A stretch of 37,798 nucleotides of DNA from assembly GCA_013373265.1 (NCBI GenBank), contig JABXIC010000249.1:1-37798 (forward strand), given 5' to 3'. The translations under genes were made by a program, and so were the position numbers. A model generated the notes under the pieces. The model did not search any database. It was not told the DNA's origin and worked only from the letters and a program-made list of their open reading frames with translations. Shown piece after piece: positions 25,454 through 34,989 of this stretch. Origin of the DNA: Methylocystaceae bacterium (GTDB lineage: Bacteria; Pseudomonadota; Alphaproteobacteria; Rhodospirillales; Terasakiellaceae). Position 1 is the stretch's first letter. Every line of letters starts with the position of its first letter.

Positions 25454-26863
25454 ATGACAGAGGTACAAATCTCTCCGGCAATAGATGGGGAATGGTCGCA
25501 AGTATGTTCGCATATGCGTGATGAAATAGGGGATGCTGCTTTTGAGAGTTGGTTTAAACCCATGTCTGTTCGTTCTGTCGAACAAGGCGTTGCTAATATT
25601 TCCGTGCCGACTCGTTTTATGCGCGATTGGGTGGTGAATAATTACCTGCCCCAAATTCAAGCTTTATGGTCTGCTTTAAATAAAAGCGTGACCGATGTTG
25701 AAGTGACGGTCGGTAATGGTCAGTCTGGTGGTATTTTGGCGCGGGCAACGGCGCGTAATGCTCAAGCCGCTAATCCAATAGCCAATCCGTCAGCCATCAG
25801 TCAAACGGCTTCGCAGGCACGCACGGCAGAACAGCTTGGGGCGCAACTGGATCCGCGCTATACCTTTGATAATTTTGTTGTGGGAAAACCCAACGAATTT
25901 GCTCATGCCGCCTCCAAGCGCGTGGCCGAAGCCGATATCCCGCCTTTTAATCCTTTGTTTTTATATGGGGGCGTTGGTTTGGGTAAAACTCACCTGATGC
26001 ATGCCATTGCCCATCATATGCGCCAAGTCCACCCCAATCGCACGGTGGTTTACTTGTCTGCTGAAAAGTTCATGTATCGGTTTATCCGGGCTTTGCGCGA
26101 ACAAAAGACGGTAGATTTTAAAGACCAGTTTCGCTCTGTCGATATGTTGTTGATTGATGACGTCCAGTTCATTGCGGGTAAAGACTCCACACAGGAAGAA
26201 TTGTTCCATACCTTTAATGCGTTGGTGGACCAGGGGCGCCAGATTGTTCTGTCGGCTGATAAGTCCCCTTCTGATATTGAAGGGCTGGAAGACCGTTTGA
26301 AATCACGTCTCAACCATGGGCTGGTGGCTGACTTGCATGCAACCACCTATGAATTGCGTCTGGGCATTTTGTTGTCCAAGGCTGAACAGTTGCATGTTGA
26401 GTTACCGACTAAGGTGACGGAGTTTCTGGCTCATAAGATTTCATCTAATGTGCGCGAACTGGAAGGTGCGTTAAATCGTGTTGTGGCCCATTCACAATTG
26501 GTTGGCCGACCGATCACGCTGGAAACTTCCCAAGAGGTGTTGCATGACCTTTTGCGGGCCAATGATCGTCGTGTCACCATTGAAGAAATTCAAAAGAAAG
26601 TGGCAGAACATTTTAATATCCGTGTTGCCGACATGCATTCGGCGCGTCGGGCACGTTCTGTTGCACGGCCCCGTCAAATCGCCATGTTTTTATCAAAACA
26701 ACTGACGTCACGCTCTCTACCTGAAATCGGGCGCAAGTTTGGCGGACGTGATCACACCACTGTTATGCATGCGGTAAAAAAGGTCGGGGAACTGTCTCTT
26801 CACGATCAGGATTTTGCCGAGGATGTGGAGCTTTTGCGCCGTATGCTGGGCGGCGTTGGCTAA
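25454..26863 (+). CDS. dnaA: Chromosomal replication initiator protein DnaA
   Basis: 469 residues. Domain I ends with FESWFKPMSVRSVEQGVANISVPTRFMRDWV; domain III (AAA+) has Walker A GGVGLGKTHLMHAI, Walker B MLLIDDVQF and sensor residues in ELRLGIL; domain IV ends with the DnaA-box-binding helix GRDHTTVMHAVKKV. It opens oriC and loads the replicative helicase. A short variable domain II (QAANPIANPSAISQTASQA) is present. It is followed by dnaN 189 bases downstream, with recF and gyrB after it, the classic initiator neighbourhood. Confidence 0.98.
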   Translation: MTEVQISPAIDGEWSQVCSHMRDEIGDAAFESWFKPMSVRSVEQGVANISVPTRFMRDWVVNNYLPQIQALWSALNKSVTDVEVTVGNGQSGGILARATARNAQAANPIANPSAISQTASQARTAEQLGAQLDPRYTFDNFVVGKPNEFAHAASKRVAEADIPPFNPLFLYGGVGLGKTHLMHAIAHHMRQVHPNRTVVYLSAEKFMYRFIRALREQKTVDFKDQFRSVDMLLIDDVQFIAGKDSTQEELFHTFNALVDQGRQIVLSADKSPSDIEGLEDRLKSRLNHGLVADLHATTYELRLGILLSKAEQLHVELPTKVTEFLAHKISSNVRELEGALNRVVAHSQLVGRPITLETSQEVLHDLLRANDRRVTIEEIQKKVAEHFNIRVADMHSARRARSVARPRQIAMFLSKQLTSRSLPEIGRKFGGRDHTTVMHAVKKVGELSLHDQDFAEDVELLRRMLGGVG

Positions 26864-26905
26864 GCCTGTAAAAAAACAGTAAATTTTCTCGTAAAAATAG
26901 GCAAA

Positions 26906-26938
26906 AAAGCTTCGATTTCTGACAAGCTTTGTTATAAT
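26906..26938 (+). promoter_or_regulatory. Predicted dnaN promoter with overlapping inverted repeat
   Basis: TATAAT (26933-26938) is a perfect -10 element. A partial -35 (TTCGAT, 26911-26916) stands 16 bases upstream. AAAGCTT (26906-26912) and AAGCTTT (26924-26930) form an inverted repeat over the spacer and -35 area, so this site may be a regulated promoter or also act as the dnaA transcript end. Confidence 0.5.
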
Positions 26939-27052
26939 GGCGCACCGATTTGGTGAGGCCTGTCTTAATGCTTTGAGAATCCTTGCAAAATTGGCGATCC
27001 GGGGGCAGATTAAATCCATATTCGAAACCAAATTTGAAACGATAATAACGTC

Positions 27053-28171
27053 ATGAAGATTACCATCGAACGCGCAAGCTTAATGAAGTCTCTCTCTCAC
27101 GTCCAAAGTGTCGTGGAACGACGTACCACCATTCCGATTCTCAGTAACGTGAAACTGGATGCACATGGCGGTCGTTTATCGCTGAATGCCACAGATATGG
27201 ATTTGGATATCGTGGAATCGGTTGAATGTGAAGTGATCACCGAAGGCGCAACAACAGCTCCGGCGCATATGCTGTATGATATCGTACGCAAATTGCCTGA
27301 CGGTTCGCAGGTTGAACTTGATAATGGTGCAAATGAAGAATTGCTGACATTGCGTGCCGGACGTTCCAAGTTTACGCTGGCATGTTTGCCGACAATGGAT
27401 TTTCCGTTGATGTCCGGTGGAGAGCTGGATCATAATTTTGCGCTGCCTGCCGGGGAACTCAAAGGCATTATTGATCGTACCCGTTTTGCCATTTCAACAG
27501 AAGAAACCCGCTATTACCTGAATGGTATTTACGTGCATGCTGGTGAAAATAACGGTGTGCCTGTACTGCGTTCTGTCGCCACAGACGGTCACCGTTTGGC
27601 CAGTGTTGAAGTGCCGATGCCGGAAGGGGCTGCCGATATGCCCGGCGTGATCGTGCCGCGTAAAACTGTTGGCGAACTGCGCAAGCTGATTGATGAAACA
27701 AATGACGATGTGTCTGTGTCTTTGTCAGAAACAAAAATCCGTTTCGCCTTTGGCGACGTGGTGCTGACGTCTAAACTGATTGACGGTACCTTCCCGGATT
27801 ACGAACGTGTAATCCCGACTGGCAATGACAAGATGATGGAACTGGAGTGTAAATCCTTTGCAGAAGCGGTTGATCGTGTTTCTGCTATCTCTACAGAAAA
27901 ATCCCGTGCCATTAAATTGGCCATCAGCCCGGGCTCTTTGGTTCTGTCTGCCAGCAGCCCGGATGCAGGCAGCGCGACAGAGGAAATTGAAGTCTCTTAT
28001 GCCGCTGATACTATTGAGATTGGTTTTAACTCCAAATATCTGCTGGATATCGCCCAGCAGGTCGAAGGGGAAACCGCGCAATTTATGCTTTCTGATGGCG
28101 GCTCGCCGACCATTGTGCGTGATGCTGCAGACAGCAGTGCGTTGTATGTGCTGATGCCGATGCGCGTATGA
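27053..28171 (+). CDS. dnaN: DNA polymerase III subunit beta (sliding clamp)
   Basis: 372 residues, with the family start MKITIERASLMKSLSHVQSVVERRTTIPILSN, the central VPRKTVGELRKL and the C-terminal YVLMPMRV. The three topologically similar clamp domains of about 120 residues each are in the usual order. It encircles DNA and tethers polymerase. It lies between dnaA and recF and overlaps neither; recF starts 19 bases after it. Confidence 0.98.
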   Translation: MKITIERASLMKSLSHVQSVVERRTTIPILSNVKLDAHGGRLSLNATDMDLDIVESVECEVITEGATTAPAHMLYDIVRKLPDGSQVELDNGANEELLTLRAGRSKFTLACLPTMDFPLMSGGELDHNFALPAGELKGIIDRTRFAISTEETRYYLNGIYVHAGENNGVPVLRSVATDGHRLASVEVPMPEGAADMPGVIVPRKTVGELRKLIDETNDDVSVSLSETKIRFAFGDVVLTSKLIDGTFPDYERVIPTGNDKMMELECKSFAEAVDRVSAISTEKSRAIKLAISPGSLVLSASSPDAGSATEEIEVSYAADTIEIGFNSKYLLDIAQQVEGETAQFMLSDGGSPTIVRDAADSSALYVLMPMRV

Positions 28172-28190
28172 TGTGGATTGACAGTGCAAG

Positions 28191-29378
28191 GTGATTGACG
28201 CCAGCGAAAATTATGCCGTCAGACAAGCCGTTGCCATTGCAGTAACCCGTCTGACTCTGAGTAATTTTCGATGTTACGAATTTCAACGCCTTGATCTGGA
28301 TACGCGACCAGTGGTTTTGTCCGGCAAGAATGGTGCGGGGAAAACAAATATTCTGGAAGCTGTGTCCTTACTGGCACCGGGGCGCGGTATGCGCCGCGCC
28401 AAAGCGGGGGAACTCGCACGGCGTGACGAAGGATGTGACGAAGAAAGCAGCCGCGCCTGGGGCGTGGCGGCAACGGTTGAAACGGTCGGTGGTGCGGTTG
28501 ATATCGGCACCGGTCGGGAAGAGGCAGGCAAAAGCGGAACGCGCGAACGCCGCGTGGTGCGCATAGAAGGTCAGACCGCACGCGGTCAGTCGGCATTGGC
28601 AGATTACGTTGATGTGGTCTGGCTGTTGCCGCAAATGGACCGCTTGTTTCTGGACGGGGCGATTGCGCGCAGGCGTTTTTTGGACCGTCTGGTTTTTGGA
28701 TTTGATCCGGCACACGCCGGACGGATGAATGCATATGAGCATGGGTTGCGCGAACGCAGCAAATTGCTCAAGTCCGGTCGCCATGATGATCGTTGGTTGA
28801 ACGGACTGGAAGAACAAATGGCCTCCAAGGCGGTGGCGGTGGCAGCAGCCCGAAAAGATATCGGTCAGCGCCTTAATCTCCTCGCCATTGATGGGTACGG
28901 GCCATTTCCGGGCGCAAAGCTCACGCCGACCGGCATGGTTGAAGGTTGGCTGGATGAGTTTAGCGCACTGGAAGTTGAAGATAAGTTTCGCGCCTTTCTG
29001 GCAGAGCATCGTTTGATTGATGCACAAGTCGGTGGGGCGAAAGACGGGGTACATAAAAGCGACCTACTGGTTCGCCATGTACCGAAAGATCAACCGGCGG
29101 AAGTTTGTTCCACCGGGGAACAAAAAGCGCTGTTAACCGGCATGGTGTTGGCTAATACGCGTGCTTTGGCTTTGGATCGGGGGCGTATGCCGCTTCTGCT
29201 CTTGGATGAGGTGGGTGCCCACCTTGACGAGGATCGCCGCAAGGCGTTGTTTGAAGCCATCTGTGCCATGGGTGCACAAGCCTGGATGACGGGGACGGAT
29301 TTGGCATCATTTGCGCCAATGAAAGACCGGGCCAATTTCTTTACTGTAGAAAATGGCGACGTCACACGGGTAAAATGA
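28191..29378 (+). CDS. recF: DNA replication and repair protein RecF
   Basis: 395 residues. Walker A is GKNGAGKT (45-52), preceded by TRLTLSNFRCYE; the ABC-type signature is in STGEQKALLTGMVLANTRAL, and the Walker B segment is LLLLDEVGAHLDEDRRKAL. RecF loads RecA at gaps with RecO and RecR. The only available start is GTG at 28191: an in-frame TGA lies 10 bases upstream and no later ATG precedes the core. It carries an N-terminal extension (about 18 residues) beyond the usual MxxxRLxLxNFR start. The ribosome binding site is poor, and coupling to dnaN (19-base gap) is plausible. Confidence 0.94.
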   Translation: MIDASENYAVRQAVAIAVTRLTLSNFRCYEFQRLDLDTRPVVLSGKNGAGKTNILEAVSLLAPGRGMRRAKAGELARRDEGCDEESSRAWGVAATVETVGGAVDIGTGREEAGKSGTRERRVVRIEGQTARGQSALADYVDVVWLLPQMDRLFLDGAIARRRFLDRLVFGFDPAHAGRMNAYEHGLRERSKLLKSGRHDDRWLNGLEEQMASKAVAVAAARKDIGQRLNLLAIDGYGPFPGAKLTPTGMVEGWLDEFSALEVEDKFRAFLAEHRLIDAQVGGAKDGVHKSDLLVRHVPKDQPAEVCSTGEQKALLTGMVLANTRALALDRGRMPLLLLDEVGAHLDEDRRKALFEAICAMGAQAWMTGTDLASFAPMKDRANFFTVENGDVTRVK

Positions 29379-29387
29379 AGAATTTGA

Positions 29388-31883
<2,496 letters not shown>

Positions 31884-31914
31884 TAGGCTTTTTTATGTGT
31901 ATGATTTTATAGAA

Positions 31915-32781
31915 TCAATGCTGATAGGCTTTTAAAATGGCGGCCATATCTTCCTGTGCGAAACCTTGATTGAACGCTTGGTGAATAAGCATTTCGCAAG
32001 TGTGCAGGAGAGGGGTATCCGCTTCTATGTCCTTGGCTGTTTCTGTAATGAGTTTATTATTATAAAGGACATCCTGAATAGAAGCCTGGCGGGTAAAATC
32101 ATTGTTTAGCAGTTTGTTCAATTTAATTTTCATCACGTCATTGGCCATTGGGCCTGAACATAGAACCTGTTCAAAGACCTTCATATTGATGCCGGCATGT
32201 TCGGCATAATTGACGGCTTCTACTAAGGAAGTTACGAGACCGATCAGATAGGTATTGACGGCTAATTTGGTGTGCATGGCATTCGGGACGGTGCCACAGT
32301 CAATGACGCTTTGGGCAACGGGGGCAATAAGTTTTGCGATCATATCTCTATGTGCATCCGGTCCGGCAATCATGGAAACCAGTTTTCCTTCCTGGGCTTG
32401 AACCTTGGAGCCTGAAACCGGGGCTTCCAGATAGCTGCCACCAGCCTTTTCGATATCTTCTTTGAGGCCTGAAGAATATCTGGGAAGGGTCGTCCCCATA
32501 TGGACAATTACTTTTTTATCAACAAGTTGTTGGAAGGTATCAGACTCTCGTTTGAAAACATGATCCATAACATCCCCGTTGGCGAGCATGATGAGAATGA
32601 TTTCACAGGAGGAAAAAACGGCTTCAGGTGACGGGGCAACACGGGCACCCATTTTTTGTAAATGATGGGATTTGTCTTGTGACCTGTTCCAAACAACAAG
32701 GTTGTTGCCAGCTTGTAGAAGATTTTCTGCCATCGGTTGACCCATGGTGCCTAAACCGATAAATCCTATCTCTTGATGCAT
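31915..32781 (-). CDS. NAD(P)-dependent beta-hydroxyacid dehydrogenase (3-hydroxyisobutyrate dehydrogenase family)
   Basis: 288 residues. The Rossmann nucleotide loop is GFIGLGTMGQPMAENL (6-21); the substrate loop is EAPVSGSKVQAQEGKL and the catalytic lysine lies in MHTKLAVNTY. The dimerisation domain ends LIHQAFNQGFAQEDMAAIL. Members oxidise 3-hydroxyisobutyrate, tartronate semialdehyde or related acids; glyoxylate/succinic-semialdehyde reductases also look alike, so the substrate is open. It stands alone, converging with gyrB. Confidence 0.88.
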   Translation of the reverse strand: MHQEIGFIGLGTMGQPMAENLLQAGNNLVVWNRSQDKSHHLQKMGARVAPSPEAVFSSCEIILIMLANGDVMDHVFKRESDTFQQLVDKKVIVHMGTTLPRYSSGLKEDIEKAGGSYLEAPVSGSKVQAQEGKLVSMIAGPDAHRDMIAKLIAPVAQSVIDCGTVPNAMHTKLAVNTYLIGLVTSLVEAVNYAEHAGINMKVFEQVLCSGPMANDVMKIKLNKLLNNDFTRQASIQDVLYNNKLITETAKDIEADTPLLHTCEMLIHQAFNQGFAQEDMAAILKAYQH

Positions 32782-33071
32782 AATGATTTTTTCTCTGCTG
32801 TTGTTGATCTTACATTTTAGACTAGCGAGAAATAATAATTTTGAATAACGAATAGTTTTTGAGTTTAACTTTCGAATTATTGAACTTATTGACTGGATGA
32901 ATCTTGAGTTAAGATAGAATTATTGCGACATAAAATTGTTATTTGATTGATATTCCTCATTGTCGGTTAAAGACGCAAATTAATAACATATTCAACCTTG
33001 CATTAAGTACTTAATACATTATAGTCACCTAATGTAGTGAACATTTTGTTACTAAGGAAGAGAGCTGTCTT
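32782..33071 (+). promoter_or_regulatory. Cytochrome c' promoter region with operator-like palindrome
   Basis: This AT-rich 290-base gap separates the divergent dehydrogenase and cytochrome genes. TTGCAT (32998-33003) and TATAGT (33020-33025) are 16 bases apart, and a perfect 14-base palindrome ATTAAGTACTTAAT (33002-33015) begins in the last bases of the -35 and fills most of the spacer. A repressor bound there would block RNA polymerase. The protein that binds is unknown; no canonical FNR/NnrR site (TTGAT-N4-ATCAA) was found. Confidence 0.6.
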
Positions 33072-33521
33072 ATGAAAAAAATTATCTTTGCAACATGTGC
33101 TGCAATTGTTGCCTTTGTCGGCATAACTTTAACGACGGATGCGCAAGCGGCTGAGAAAAACCCAGCAATCGTACACCGCCAAGGGACGTATGAAGTGGTC
33201 GCAGGCCACATGGGATCCTTGAAAGCGATCCTGTTTTTGGGTGGGGAAGGCGATATGGCTTACCATGCTGAAGCTATCAAAGCGGCATGGGAACATATGG
33301 GCAAAGCCTATCCGGCTGGATCAGATGTGGGTGAAACCCGTGCTAAGCCTGAAATCTGGCAGAATATGCCTGATTTTCAGGAAAAAGGTAAAGCCGCTTA
33401 TGGCGCAACTGTGGAACTGGTCACAGCTGCACAATCAGGTGACAAAGGCGCAACCACAGAAGCCTTCAAAAAATTGGGCGGGGCGTGCAAAGCTTGTCAT
33501 AAAGAATACCGTAAAAAATAA
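33072..33521 (+). CDS. Cytochrome c' (class II c-type cytochrome)
   Basis: 149 residues. A signal peptide (MKKIIFATCAAIVAFVGITLTTDAQAA) precedes a four-helix bundle with the haem-binding CKACH near the C-terminus (KLGGACKACHKEYRKK), the layout that defines class II cytochromes c. The N-terminal helix HRQGTYEVVAGHMG has Tyr where cytochromes c-556 have the sixth-ligand Met, which suggests a five-coordinate haem of the cytochrome c' type that binds NO or CO. A role in NO handling or electron transfer in the periplasm is inferred. It is first of a cluster with a cytochrome b561 and a BON protein. Confidence 0.9.
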   Translation: MKKIIFATCAAIVAFVGITLTTDAQAAEKNPAIVHRQGTYEVVAGHMGSLKAILFLGGEGDMAYHAEAIKAAWEHMGKAYPAGSDVGETRAKPEIWQNMPDFQEKGKAAYGATVELVTAAQSGDKGATTEAFKKLGGACKACHKEYRKK

Positions 33522-33576
33522 GTCGCTCTTGCACATTCATATATGATGTGTAGGCAGACTTATTTTATAAAAGATC

Positions 33577-33602
33577 GCCCCCTGTTTGAAAGAGCGGGGG
33601 GC
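33577..33602 (+). promoter_or_regulatory. Intercistronic GC-rich hairpin between cytochrome genes
   Basis: GCCCCC (33577-33582) pairs with GGGGGC (33597-33602) over a 14-base loop, just before the cytochrome b561 ribosome binding site (AAGGAG at 33614-33619). No T-run follows, so it more likely stabilises or partly attenuates the transcript than ends it. Confidence 0.5.
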
Positions 33603-33625
33603 ATACTTGTTATAAGGAGAAAAGA

Positions 33626-34288
33626 ATGAAAACCGTTGAAACATGGGACCTGCCTACGCGGGTATTTCATTGGCTGCTGGTGGCTCTCATTGCCAATGCT
33701 TATCTGACCTATGCTTTTGGCGATGTGAATATGACGTGGCATATGTGGAATGGCTATGCGATTTTGACGCTTTGTTTATACCGTATTCTTTGGGGGATAT
33801 TCGGTTCCAGTACCGCACGCTTTACCAATTTCATTAAGGGACCGAAAGGTGTTTTGGATTATTTAAAAAGTGTCAAAAGTCCTCATCCGCAAAAGCATCT
33901 CGGCCATAATCCGCTAGGGGGATTGATGATTTTGGCATTATTGGCTTTGATGTTGGTGCAAGGTAGTATGGGTCTATTTACCAGTGATGAAATTTTGGTG
34001 GAAGGACCGTTGGTGTATCTTGTCTCCAGTGACTGGTCTTCGCTCGCAGGCACGTTGCATCGTCAAGGATATTGGATCATTTTGGGCTTTGTCGGTTTGC
34101 ATGTGGCAGCGGCCTTTTTCTATCTTTTTGTAAAAAAAGAAAACCTGATTAGCGCCATGGTTACGGGGCGTAAGGATCGTTCCCTTGTTCCCGATCATGC
34201 AGCCTTGGAAAAAACACCGGCCTTCTTTGCGGTGGTTTTATTGGCGCTTTCTGCTGCAATCGTTTGGCTTGGTGTAAATATCTGGTAG
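33626..34288 (+). CDS. Cytochrome b561-family membrane protein
   Basis: 220 residues with four to five membrane helices (VFHWLLVALIANAYLTYAF, WNGYAILTLCLYRILWGIFG, GGLMILALLALMLVQGSMG, YWIILGFVGLHVAAAFFYLF, and a C-terminal AFFAVVLLALSAAIVWLGV). Membrane-embedded histidines His15, His39, His94, His145 and His159 provide candidate axial ligands for two b haems. This family passes electrons between the quinone pool and periplasmic partners; the neighbouring cytochrome c' is the obvious partner, a frequent pairing in proteobacteria. AAGGAG is spaced 6 bases before the ATG. Confidence 0.9.
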   Translation: MKTVETWDLPTRVFHWLLVALIANAYLTYAFGDVNMTWHMWNGYAILTLCLYRILWGIFGSSTARFTNFIKGPKGVLDYLKSVKSPHPQKHLGHNPLGGLMILALLALMLVQGSMGLFTSDEILVEGPLVYLVSSDWSSLAGTLHRQGYWIILGFVGLHVAAAFFYLFVKKENLISAMVTGRKDRSLVPDHAALEKTPAFFAVVLLALSAAIVWLGVNIW

Positions 34289-34318
34289 ATTGATCAACCC
34301 TCATTGATCGGAGACCAC

Positions 34319-34921
34319 ATGATGAAGCGTCTATTTCTGTCCCTTGTTCTTTTATCTGCGCAAGCCTTTCCCGCTTGGGCGCTGGATTTGAATCCATTGT
34401 CAGCCATTAAAGGCGCGGTTGAAGCGGCGGTGGAAGATCGCAGTTCACAAGATATTGCCAATGACCTAAGCATCAAAACAAAGATCACCGCTGAGGTCAT
34501 CGATAAGATGGGCAGTGAAGTGATTTCTATCAATGCCGATGTTTATGAAGGTCAAGTCATGCTGACGGGTGCGGTTGATCATAAAGATATTAAAGAAAAA
34601 GCAGGCATGCTGACCAAAGGCATTAAGGGTGTCAAAAGACTTTTTAATGAGATCATGGTCATTAAGCCCATTGATAAAGACAAAGGCGCCGTTGAAAATT
34701 ACGTCGATGATACGGTGATCGAAAGTAAGATCAATGCATTGTTACTGGATGGCGGCGGCGTCAATGTGACCAACTTCAGGTGGCGTAGTGTGGGCGGTCA
34801 TGTGTTCTTGTTTGGTCGGGCGTTAAGCGCGGCTGAAAAAGACAAAGCCGCTGGTATTGTAGCAGGGATCAAAGGTGTCCGATCTTTGACAAACCGTGTG
34901 TTTGTGCGTGCTAAATCCTGA
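34319..34921 (+). CDS. Periplasmic BON-domain protein
   Basis: 200 residues from ATG 34319. A signal peptide (MMKRLFLSLVLLSAQAFPAWA) with no lipobox cysteine precedes two BON domains: one with NDLSIKTKITAEVID-ADVYEGQVMLTGAVD and a second with ESKINALLLDGGGVN-SVGGHVFLFGRALS. BON proteins such as OsmY and DolP are periplasmic or outer-membrane associated and bind phospholipid or help envelope stability. The start was chosen by GGAG at 34310-34313, 5 bases upstream; the TTG at 34304 is less likely. It is 30 bases after the cytochrome b561 gene and probably cotranscribed. Confidence 0.87.
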   Translation: MMKRLFLSLVLLSAQAFPAWALDLNPLSAIKGAVEAAVEDRSSQDIANDLSIKTKITAEVIDKMGSEVISINADVYEGQVMLTGAVDHKDIKEKAGMLTKGIKGVKRLFNEIMVIKPIDKDKGAVENYVDDTVIESKINALLLDGGGVNVTNFRWRSVGGHVFLFGRALSAAEKDKAAGIVAGIKGVRSLTNRVFVRAKS

Positions 34922-34989
34922 ATATCAGTCGAGCTCAGTCTTCTTTCCTGTGAGGGTGGAACAAAAGGATGATTTGACCAGTTTGGTGA

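Noticed and set aside
28368-29054. 228-aa open frame antisense to recF
   Set aside because: RecF motifs are complete on the plus strand; composition of the antisense frame is not protein-like.
31884-31914. Terminator between gyrB and the convergent dehydrogenase gene
   Set aside because: There is a short T-run but no stable stem directly before it.
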